Below, one piece after another: positions 57,756 through 64,000 of a DNA stretch of 64,000 bases. Every line of letters starts with the position of its first letter. The stretch's first letter is position 1. Source of the stretch: JAAYBY01 sp964654125 (GTDB lineage: Bacteria > Bacillota > Clostridia > Saccharofermentanales > UBA5734); contig CAZZGG010000001.1 in NCBI GenBank assembly GCA_964654125.1, positions 29,782 through 93,781 of the forward strand. Direction: 5' to 3'. Made by a program: the position numbers and the translations under genes. The notes beneath the pieces are model-generated. The model had not been told where the DNA came from and ran no database searches. It saw only the letters and a list, made by a program, of their open reading frames with translations.

Positions 57756-58871
57756 ATGATCAAACCAATCAGGCCTAAATGGCAGGGCAGCATGTCAGAC
57801 CGGGAACGCTTCCAGCGCCAGATGCACTATCAGGCAACTGACCGCTGCTTCAACATGGAGTTTGGCTACTGGGACGAAAACTTCCAGGAATGGGGTATTT
57901 TTCTGGAAAATGGCATCAAGAATAATGCCCAGGCTGATATTTTCTTTAGTTTTGACCGCATCCACACCATTGGGGGCAGAAACTGGCTGTCGCCGGCCTT
58001 CGAGTATCAGGAGATAGAGCGGACAGCTGACAGGATCACGATCAGGAACAGTGATGGCCTGCTGGCCCAGGTGCCGGCTGACCGTCATGATACCATCCCG
58101 CACTTTTTAAAATCTTCCATCGAAACACCGGATGACTGGAAAAAGGTCAAGGCAGAGCGCTTCCAGATCGATGCTAGCCGTACGGTAGATATTGCTGCCC
58201 TGCAAAAGGCCCATCCGGCAGACCGGGACTATCCTTTGGGTGTGGACACTGGCTCCATGATCGGCAAAGTGCGGGATATGCTGACCTTTGAAGGCCTGGC
58301 CTATGCCTGCTTTGATTACCCTGACATGGTGGAGGATATGGTTGAAACAGCTTGTGTCATGGTTGAACACAGCCTGGACCAGCTCCTGCCCCATTTTGAC
58401 TTTGACTATGCCGCCGGCTGGGAAGATATCTGTTTCAACAAGGGCCCGATTGTCACTTTGGACTTTTTCCGGGCAGTGGTTGTGCCGCGTTATAAAAGGA
58501 TTAATAAAAAACTGAAAGCCCATGGCATAGATATCTGGTATACAGATTGTGACGGCGATGTGCGGCCCCTCTTGCCCTATTTTTTGGAAAGCGGCATCAA
58601 CTGCCTTTTCCCCTTTGAGGTCAACAGCTGCACTCATCCGGCTGACTTGCTCAAGGAATATGGGCGTGACCTGCGCATCATGGGTGGCTTTGATAAGATG
58701 GAGCTGGGGGCTGGCCGGCCAGCTATAGATGCCTATATGAAGACTTTGATCCCTCTGGTTGAACGGGGCGGTTATATTCCTTTTTGTGACCACCGCTGCC
58801 CGCCCAATGTGCCGCAAGATGATTATCTCTACTATCTGGACCTGAAAGAAAAAACTTTCGGGCTCAGCTGA
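57756..58871 (+). CDS. Uroporphyrinogen-decarboxylase-family (URO-D-like) protein
   Basis: This 371-residue TIM-barrel protein is of the URO-D/methyltransferase superfamily: 'MSDRERFQRQMHYQATDRCF' opening, 'DTGSMIGKVRDMLTFEGLAYA', 'LKAHGIDIWYTDCDGDVRPLLPYFLESGINCLFPFEV', and 'FCDHRCPPNVPQDDYLYYL' at the C-terminus. No heme genes are near, so it is not HemE. His/Cys in the C-terminal motif and Asp-Cys in the middle may bind zinc, as in methylcobamide methyltransferases. Proteins of this type are common in clostridial sugar operons without assigned reaction. RBS AGGAAGGA. Confidence 0.75.
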   Translation: MIKPIRPKWQGSMSDRERFQRQMHYQATDRCFNMEFGYWDENFQEWGIFLENGIKNNAQADIFFSFDRIHTIGGRNWLSPAFEYQEIERTADRITIRNSDGLLAQVPADRHDTIPHFLKSSIETPDDWKKVKAERFQIDASRTVDIAALQKAHPADRDYPLGVDTGSMIGKVRDMLTFEGLAYACFDYPDMVEDMVETACVMVEHSLDQLLPHFDFDYAAGWEDICFNKGPIVTLDFFRAVVVPRYKRINKKLKAHGIDIWYTDCDGDVRPLLPYFLESGINCLFPFEVNSCTHPADLLKEYGRDLRIMGGFDKMELGAGRPAIDAYMKTLIPLVERGGYIPFCDHRCPPNVPQDDYLYYLDLKEKTFGLS

Positions 58872-58884
58872 AAAGAGCAGGCTC

Positions 58885-59781
58885 ATGCGTATTTCAGTTC
58901 TGGGCAGTCTCAATATGGACTTAGTGGTGACAGCAGCCCGCCTGCCCCAAAAAGGTGAAACAATCAGCGGCCAGAGCCTGGCCAGCTTGCCTGGTGGCAA
59001 GGGGGCCAACCAGGCCTATGCCCTGGCCCGCCTGGGTGCCCGGGTCAGCATGTATGGAGCTGTCGGCTCAGATGAGCATGGCCGCCAGCTGCTGGCTGCT
59101 TTGCAAAAGGCCCAAGTGGAGACAAGGGCAGTGGCTGTCCACAGCGGTATTCCAACCGGCTTGGCCCTGATTACTGTAGCAGAAGCCGACAACACAATTG
59201 TGGTGGTGCCGGGTGCCAATGCCCTGGTTGACCAGCAGTATATTGCCAGGATCAAAGACGATCTATTGCAGTCTGACCTGGTCATGCTGCAGCTGGAGAT
59301 TCCTCTGGCCACTGTCTATCATGTCTGCCGCCTCTGTTTTGCAGCTCAAGTGCCGGTCCTGCTTAATCCAGCTCCAGCCGTCCGGCTGGATGAGGATATA
59401 ATTACCGGATTGGCTCTTTTAACCCCCAACCAGCATGAGGCTGAGCTGATTTTTGGCCAGGGCATGGATCAGGCCAGCCTGCTTGACCGCTACAGGGAAA
59501 AGCTTGTCATCACCCTGGGTGAGCAAGGCTCAGTTGCGGCAGACAAAGCAGGCAGGATCATCCGGGCGGATGCGATCAAGGTCAGGCCACTGGACAGCAC
59601 AGGAGCCGGCGACACATTCAATGCAGCCCTGGCTTTTGCATTCACTGCTGGCTATCCGCTTGAAAAAGCGCTCCTGTTTGCCAATACAGCAGCTGGGATC
59701 AGCACTGAGAAAATGGGTGCCCAGGCAGGCATGCCCAGCTTAGCAGAGGTCAGGCAGCGCATGAGGGAGAAAGAAGCATGA
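58885..59781 (+). CDS. rbsK: Ribokinase-type PfkB sugar kinase
   Basis: This 298-residue kinase matches ribokinase well: 'ISVLGSLNMDLVVTAARLPQKGET', 'PGGKGANQAYALARLGA' (substrate loop), 'LLTPNQHEAELIFG', 'LVITLGEQGS', and 'PLDSTGAGDTFNAALAFA' with the catalytic Asp. Ribose or a related pentose is the likely substrate, but neighbours suggest a different sugar could be used. It lies between the URO-D-like and glycerate-kinase genes; its TGA overlaps the next ATG. Confidence 0.85.
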   Translation: MRISVLGSLNMDLVVTAARLPQKGETISGQSLASLPGGKGANQAYALARLGARVSMYGAVGSDEHGRQLLAALQKAQVETRAVAVHSGIPTGLALITVAEADNTIVVVPGANALVDQQYIARIKDDLLQSDLVMLQLEIPLATVYHVCRLCFAAQVPVLLNPAPAVRLDEDIITGLALLTPNQHEAELIFGQGMDQASLLDRYREKLVITLGEQGSVAADKAGRIIRADAIKVRPLDSTGAGDTFNAALAFAFTAGYPLEKALLFANTAAGISTEKMGAQAGMPSLAEVRQRMREKEA

Positions 59782-60914
59782 AAAAGATCATTCTGATTCC
59801 AGATTCATTTAAAGGCAGCTTAAGTTCGAGTCAAATCTGTGCTGTTATGGCCAATGTGATTAAAAGCCATCTACCCGGGGCTGAAGTTATCAGCATCCCC
59901 GTAGCCGATGGTGGCGAAGGCTCTGTAGAAGCTTTTCTGGCCGCCCTGGGTGGCCAGAAGATCGATCTGACAGTCTCAGGTCCTCTGGGCCAGCCAGTCC
60001 AGGCCTTTTACGGCCTGCTGGCGGATGGGACAGCTGTGGTGGAGATGGCCGCAGCAGCAGGTTTGCCTTTAGTCAGTGAGAAAAAGCAGCCTGACCTAAC
60101 CAGCACTTTTGGTGTGGGCCAGCTGATCAGGCATGCCGTGCAAAGCGGCTGTAAAAAGCTGGTCATCGGCCTGGGTGGCAGTGCCACCAATGATGCCGGC
60201 TGCGGGGCTGCGGCAGCTTTGGGGGTTAAGTTTTATGATGCTGCGGGCCAGGAATTCATCCCGGTTGGAGCCACTTTAAAAGATATCGCCCGGATTGATA
60301 AAAGTGGGCTGCTAGCTCAGCTGCATGAATTACCCGTGGAGCTGATGTGTGATATCGATAATCCTTTTTGCGGTCCGCAAGGCGCGGCCCATATTTTTGC
60401 CCCGCAAAAGGGGGCAGATCCGGCCATGGTCAGGCAGCTGGATGCTGGCCTTTGTCATCTGGCCGGGATCATCAGGCAGCAGCTGGGCCGGGATATTGAA
60501 CAATTGCCTGGGGCTGGCGCAGCCGGTGGCATGGGCGGCGGTTTGCTGGCCTTTTTAGATGCAGAATTGAAGATGGGCATTGAAACAGTCCTGGACACCG
60601 TGGATTTCGACCAGCTGGCCCAGGGTGCTGATTTGATCATATCCGGCGAGGGCAGGATAGATAACCAGTCTTTACGCGGCAAGGTTGTGATCGGGACAGC
60701 CCGTCGGGCCAAAAAGCTGCAGGTGCCCCTGCTTGCTATTGTTGGCGATATCGGCCCGGATCTAGCAGCTGTTTATGATGAAGGCGTGACAGGGATATTC
60801 AGTATCAACCGGGTGGCTGTGCCCTTCAGTCAGGCCAGGCTGCGGGCCGAGTCCGACCTGGCCCTGACCATGGATAATTTGTGTAGGCTTTATTTGTCTT
60901 TAAAATTCAAGTGA
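59778..60914 (+). CDS. Glycerate kinase (GlxK/GarK type)
   Basis: This 378-residue enzyme would phosphorylate glycerate to 2-phosphoglycerate, which enters glycolysis. Hallmarks: 'IPDSFKGSLSS', 'IPVADGGEGSVEAF', 'VIGLGGSATNDAGCGAAAALG', 'GAAGGMGGGLLAFLDAELKMGIE' and 'DLIISGEGRIDNQSLRGKV'. It is coupled to the ribokinase gene by an ATGA overlap and its 3' end overlaps the convergent hydroxyacid dehydrogenase gene by 8 bases. That dehydrogenase, if a hydroxypyruvate reductase, would supply its substrate. Confidence 0.92.
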   Translation: MKKIILIPDSFKGSLSSSQICAVMANVIKSHLPGAEVISIPVADGGEGSVEAFLAALGGQKIDLTVSGPLGQPVQAFYGLLADGTAVVEMAAAAGLPLVSEKKQPDLTSTFGVGQLIRHAVQSGCKKLVIGLGGSATNDAGCGAAAALGVKFYDAAGQEFIPVGATLKDIARIDKSGLLAQLHELPVELMCDIDNPFCGPQGAAHIFAPQKGADPAMVRQLDAGLCHLAGIIRQQLGRDIEQLPGAGAAGGMGGGLLAFLDAELKMGIETVLDTVDFDQLAQGADLIISGEGRIDNQSLRGKVVIGTARRAKKLQVPLLAIVGDIGPDLAAVYDEGVTGIFSINRVAVPFSQARLRAESDLALTMDNLCRLYLSLKFK

Positions 60915-61866
60915 CCAGATTGACGGGTTGGCCAGCTAAATAAGCCTGCAGATTGGCCACTGCTGTGGCTAAAAGGCGCTCACGGGCAGCCTGGCTGGCC
61001 CAGGCGATGTGGGGCGTAATCAGGCAGTTTTTAGCTGTGAGCAGTGGATTTGTGACCGGTGGCGGCTCGACAGACAGGACATCAAGACCGGCTGCAGCAA
61101 TTCTGCCGCAGTTGAGGGCATCGGCCAGGTCCTGTTCGACAATGAGGCCGCCCCGCGATGTGTTGAGCAGGATGGCCGATCTTTTCATTTGGCTGATGCT
61201 GGCCTGGTTGATGAGGCCGGCAGTCTCCGGTAAAAGAGGACAATGCAGGCTGATTACATCGGCTTTGGGCCAAAGATCAGCTAGTTCTGTCCAAGCAAAG
61301 CCGTCAACAAAAGGCGGATCTGCTTTGTTTTTATCGTAAGCCAGCACCTGCATGCCGAAACTGGCTGCGATCCTGGCCACCTGCTGGCCGATCCGGCCCA
61401 GACCAATAATGGCCATGGTCTGGCCGGCCAGTTCGAGCAGCGGGGTTTTCCAAAAAGAAAAATCTTGGCTGGCAGTCCATTCACCAGCCTGGACTGCAGA
61501 GGCATGGAGCTGGACATGCAGGCAAAGCTCCAGCAGCAGGGCAAAAGTGTGCTGGGCGACTGAAGCAGTGCCGTAGCTGGGTATATTGGTGACGGCAATA
61601 CCTCTGGCAGCGGCAGCCCTGGTATCAACAACATTGTAGCCGGTAGCCAGGACGCCGATGTAGGCCAGATGGGGCAGCTGGTCCAGCGTGGCAGCGTTAA
61701 GCGGTGTCTTATTGGTCAAGACAATCTGGGCCCCCTGGGCCCGCTTAACAATCTCAGCTGGCTTTGTCCGCTGATAGACTTCAAGCTGGCCCAGCCTAGC
61801 TAGGCCGGACCAGTCAAGGTCACCCGGATTTAAACTGTAACCATCCAAAACAACTATTTTATGCAC
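60907..61866 (-). CDS. D-2-hydroxyacid dehydrogenase, probable hydroxypyruvate/glyoxylate reductase
   Basis: This 319-residue NAD(P)-dependent dehydrogenase has the Rossmann motif 'IIGLGRIGQQVARIA', catalytic Arg in 'LLNTSRGGLIVEQ', Glu in 'DVLSVEPPP' and His in 'LITPHIAWAS'. 'HIAWAS' and 'VEPP' are as in glycerate dehydrogenases. It would reduce hydroxypyruvate or tartronate-semialdehyde-like keto acids to glycerate. The start is GTG 61866 after AAGGAG. It lies convergent to glycerate kinase and upstream on its strand is the SGNH hydrolase pair (11-base gap). Confidence 0.88.
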   Translation of the reverse strand: MHKIVVLDGYSLNPGDLDWSGLARLGQLEVYQRTKPAEIVKRAQGAQIVLTNKTPLNAATLDQLPHLAYIGVLATGYNVVDTRAAAARGIAVTNIPSYGTASVAQHTFALLLELCLHVQLHASAVQAGEWTASQDFSFWKTPLLELAGQTMAIIGLGRIGQQVARIAASFGMQVLAYDKNKADPPFVDGFAWTELADLWPKADVISLHCPLLPETAGLINQASISQMKRSAILLNTSRGGLIVEQDLADALNCGRIAAAGLDVLSVEPPPVTNPLLTAKNCLITPHIAWASQAARERLLATAVANLQAYLAGQPVNLVT

Positions 61867-61877
61867 TAGAAGCTCCT

Positions 61878-62495
61878 TTAGCTGATCGCTGCGATGAAGG
61901 CTTGGGCCATGAGGGCATGGCCGGCCTTGGTCGGGTGGACACTGTCAGCTGCCCAGAAAGCATAGGGCTTTTTCTGGGCGGCCGCCTGGAAGATGCCACC
62001 CATGGGAATGTAGACCGAGGCATACTGATAAGCCAGGTCCCTTAAGTGTAAAATCTCCAGAGCCGGATCATCCAGATAGGACTGGCGCTGTGCTAGCTCC
62101 AGCAAATAAAAAGGTTCTATGATGATTAGCTTGGCGCCGGCAGCAACTGTCTTTTGACAGATCTCTTTAACATTTTGGACATAGCTGGTGACCTTGTCTG
62201 GTTCCTGGCTTCTGGAGCGCACCGCTGCATCATTGATGCCGACCAGGATGCTAACCCAGTCAGGTTTTAAGTCGAGGCAGTCTTCCTGCCAGCGGGCAGC
62301 CAGATCGAGGGCACAATGGCCGCCAATGCCGCGGTTATAGAATTTGAGGCCCAGCTCCGGAAGGCTGGCTGTCAGTTGGGCTGCCACCAGCATGGCATAA
62401 CCCTGGCCCAGGTCAGTGGGATCATCTTTTTGGCGACCGCAGTCAGTTATTGAATCACCTTGGAATACAATAGTCTGTCCTTTTTGAAAAAGCAT
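61878..62495 (-). CDS. SGNH/GDSL hydrolase, tandem copy 2
   Basis: This 205-residue SGNH hydrolase has block I 'IVFQGDSITDCGRQ' (nucleophile Ser), block II Gly in 'GIGGHCALDL', block III 'VSILVGINDAA' (Asn) and block V 'WAADSVHPTKAGHALMAQ' (Asp/His). It is nearly the same length as the next gene upstream on this strand and clearly its duplicate. With no signal peptide, it acts in the cytoplasm, probably removing acetyl groups from imported sugars. RBS GAGGTA. Confidence 0.88.
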   Translation of the reverse strand: MLFQKGQTIVFQGDSITDCGRQKDDPTDLGQGYAMLVAAQLTASLPELGLKFYNRGIGGHCALDLAARWQEDCLDLKPDWVSILVGINDAAVRSRSQEPDKVTSYVQNVKEICQKTVAAGAKLIIIEPFYLLELAQRQSYLDDPALEILHLRDLAYQYASVYIPMGGIFQAAAQKKPYAFWAADSVHPTKAGHALMAQAFIAAIS

Positions 62496-62512
62496 GCTTT
62501 ACCTCATTACTT

Positions 62513-63130
62513 TTATTTTATTGCTTCCAGAAAGGCCTGAGCGATTAAGGCATGGCCGGCCATGGTCGGATGGACACCGTCTGCTGCCCAGACCGGATAG
62601 GGTTGCTTGATGGCGGCAGCATGAAAGATACCGCCCATAGGGATATAGACACTGGCATATTCATATGCTAGCTGCCTGAGCAAAGCCAGTTTCGGCCCTA
62701 AATCCTCATGCCAGGCCTGGCGGTCAGCCGGGTGGGGCAGGAAAAAAGGTTCAATGATTATTAACTTGGCACCAGCGGCAACTGTTTTCTGACAGATAGT
62801 CCGGACGCTTTGCGCATAAGCTTGTGCAGTTGTCGGATCATTACTGTCATAGCGGCGCCAGGTGTCATTGATACCGATCAGGATACTGACCCAGTCAGGC
62901 TGTAAGTCCAGGCAATCCTCCTGCCAGCGGGCGACTAAGTCCTTGGCACGGTTGCCGCTGATACCGCGGTTGATGAATTTTAGATCCAGTTCAGGGTGCT
63001 CGGCCATCAGGCGGGCAGCCAGCAGCATGACATAACCCTGGCCTAAATCCGCTAGATCCTGCCTACTGCGGCCACAATCTGTCACTGAATCACCTTGGCA
63101 TAAAATTGTCTGGCCTTTTGTAAAAAGCAT
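62513..63130 (-). CDS. SGNH/GDSL hydrolase, tandem copy 1
   Basis: This 205-residue paralogue of the preceding hydrolase has 'ILCQGDSVTDCGRS', 'GISGNRAKDL', 'VSILIGINDTW' and 'WAADGVHPTMAGHALIAQ', the full Ser-Gly-Asn-His set. The two genes are 17 bases apart. Most of the differences lie in the segment after block III that would line the pocket, so different ester preferences are plausible. RBS AAGGTGA. Confidence 0.88.
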   Translation of the reverse strand: MLFTKGQTILCQGDSVTDCGRSRQDLADLGQGYVMLLAARLMAEHPELDLKFINRGISGNRAKDLVARWQEDCLDLQPDWVSILIGINDTWRRYDSNDPTTAQAYAQSVRTICQKTVAAGAKLIIIEPFFLPHPADRQAWHEDLGPKLALLRQLAYEYASVYIPMGGIFHAAAIKQPYPVWAADGVHPTMAGHALIAQAFLEAIK

Positions 63131-63155
63131 AAGTTCACCTTCTTATCTGTAAAAT

Positions 63156-64000
63156 TTATAGTTTTTCATCTGCTAACAGGGCCTTGATCTGCCGGATCTG
63201 CTCCTGGGGGAAATTCTGCGCATCTGTCTGAAAGGAGCGGAGGTATTCGATCAGCTGCTGGCCCAGGGCCAGGGCAGCCGACCTGGAACGGTAGCGGCAA
63301 AAGAGCCTAAATTCAGCCAGGGGGTCCTCCAAGGCACTGGCCAGGGCTGCTTCGCGTTTATAACTGAGGAAGGAACCGTCTAAAAACCAGCTGAGCCGTT
63401 TGCTGAACTGATCCTGGATAAAATGGGCATCAATCCGGCAATAAAGCAGGGCCATATCCTTCTCCAGGACATCCATGCTGGGATCCTGGATTTGAAAAAT
63501 TAACTGGTGACCGGAATAAGTTGACAGCAAGGTGAAAAAATCTTCTGCTGCTAGTTTTTGGCCATCTAATACCAGCTGGCAGGCGCCAGTTTCAGTGTCA
63601 GAGGCGATCCGGCCACTGCCAACAGGCGCCAGATAGTGGCGGCTGGTCAGGCCAGCTGGCTCATCTGCGCCGGCCAGCAGATTTCTTTGTCCCAGCCCGG
63701 CTGTGACTTTAATTAAAAGGCGAGCCAGGGCCTGGCGGGGGCTTTCGTCTTTTTTGGCCCGGACTAGAAAGAAATAGCCATCCTTTTCTGCTGCCTGCCA
63801 GCTGAGCGGATCGGCTATATAATTGAGCGAAAAATCATGCTCTTGGCCGGCAAAGTCCCGGGCGACTAGGTTTTTGGCGTAATCGTGTTCCGAAAATTCA
63901 GCTGGACCACTCTTGAGCTGGGCTAGATAACAGACAGAGCAGCTGGGCTGGTTATCTTCCAATACTAAGAGGGGCTTATTTTGACCGCAAACCGGACAAT
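63156..64000 (-). CDS. Zinc-ribbon protein of unknown function, N-terminus beyond the window
   Basis: The frame is open to the right edge, so the gene is incomplete. The last bases encode 'CPVCGQNKPLLVLEDNQ' then 'PSCSVC', that is, two CxxC pairs making a zinc ribbon, followed by about 250 residues I do not recognise ('ALARLLIKVTAGLGQ', 'LVLDGQKLAAEDFFTLLSTYSGHQLIFQI', 'FRLFCRYRSRSAALALGQQLIEYL'). There are no membrane segments. A TTG at 63962 is in frame but lies inside the ribbon, so the true start is upstream. It precedes the SGNH pair by 25 bases. Confidence 0.65.
   Translation of the reverse strand, partial: CPVCGQNKPLLVLEDNQPSCSVCYLAQLKSGPAEFSEHDYAKNLVARDFAGQEHDFSLNYIADPLSWQAAEKDGYFFLVRAKKDESPRQALARLLIKVTAGLGQRNLLAGADEPAGLTSRHYLAPVGSGRIASDTETGACQLVLDGQKLAAEDFFTLLSTYSGHQLIFQIQDPSMDVLEKDMALLYCRIDAHFIQDQFSKRLSWFLDGSFLSYKREAALASALEDPLAEFRLFCRYRSRSAALALGQQLIEYLRSFQTDAQNFPQEQIRQIKALLADEKL

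Noticed and set aside
58107..59009. 300-codon open frame on the minus strand
   Set aside because: It is antisense to the URO-D-like and ribokinase genes. The composition is that of a shadow frame, and it has no motif.
1..64000. CRISPR arrays, insertion sequences, prophage, tRNA or rRNA genes
   Set aside because: No regularly spaced repeats, transposase or integrase motifs, phage structural genes or tRNA-like cloverleaf sequences were seen on either strand.

Overview
The window reads as one continuous bacterial chromosome segment of about 60 genes, probably from an anaerobic clostridial Bacillota, and probably a metagenome-assembled genome. The evidence is strong AGGAGG-type ribosome sites, occasional GTG and TTG starts, three lipoprotein solute-binding proteins, an LplABC/Ytc-type sugar ABC transporter with a membrane-bound AraC regulator, a SleB-type cell-wall hydrolase, a LytTR regulator, the absence of outer-membrane genes, and a 64-base run of N. 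I see no phage, transposase, CRISPR array, tRNA or rRNA. Genus assignment is not possible from what I can see.

Layout. 1-8.5 kb holds two medium-chain dehydrogenases (the first cut by the edge), a secreted SleB-like hydrolase, a phosphotransferase-methyltransferase fusion, an alpha/beta hydrolase, an MBL-fold hydrolase, a GDPD, an amidohydrolase and a HAD phosphatase. 8.5-15.3 kb holds a polar-amino-acid-type ABC transporter whose permease and ATPase genes run on into a sialidase-like propeller gene and a Gfo/Idh oxidoreductase, plus a DMT transporter, a transglutaminase-like protein and the solute-binding protein. 15.3-20 kb holds a sulfatase, a solitary TrpB and an FGGY sugar kinase. 20-25.4 kb is the least familiar part: a small J-domain protein, a NAT_N/GNAT_C-like protein, two tandem paralogues of unknown function joined by a hexanucleotide repeat, and an orphan JetD-like Toprim protein.

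24-33.4 kb is a divergent pair of operons. To the left are a NagB-like protein, a DHDPS-like/sialidase fusion and an MFS transporter. To the right are a HAD phosphatase, a deoxyhypusine-synthase-like protein, an RfaE-like PfkB kinase and a ROK repressor. The two promoters face away from each other and a 7-3-7 inverted repeat lies inside the right one. This looks like a little-described amino-sugar or nonulosonate-type catabolic unit and is my first choice for follow-up. 33.4-41 kb holds a second amino-acid-type ABC transporter, a LytTR/LiaF-like pair, an MFS / D-aminoacylase / RidA operon and ribosomal protein L25.

41.7-63 kb is a polysaccharide and sugar-acid utilisation island. It has a sugar ABC transporter, an AraC sensor-regulator, a heparinase II/III-like lyase, a xylose-isomerase-like protein, four Gfo/Idh oxidoreductases, a Nudix-GNAT fusion, an operon of AraM-like dehydrogenase / UroD-like protein / ribokinase / glycerate kinase, a 2-hydroxyacid dehydrogenase and two tandem SGNH hydrolases. 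A plausible reading is uptake of oligosaccharide from uronic-acid-containing, possibly sulfated or acylated glycans, de-esterification, lysis and oxidation inside the cell, and entry into glycolysis through glycerate. Together with the sulfatase, sialidase-like and NagB-like proteins this fits growth on host or biofilm glycans. All functions are read from motifs and context only; no database search was possible.
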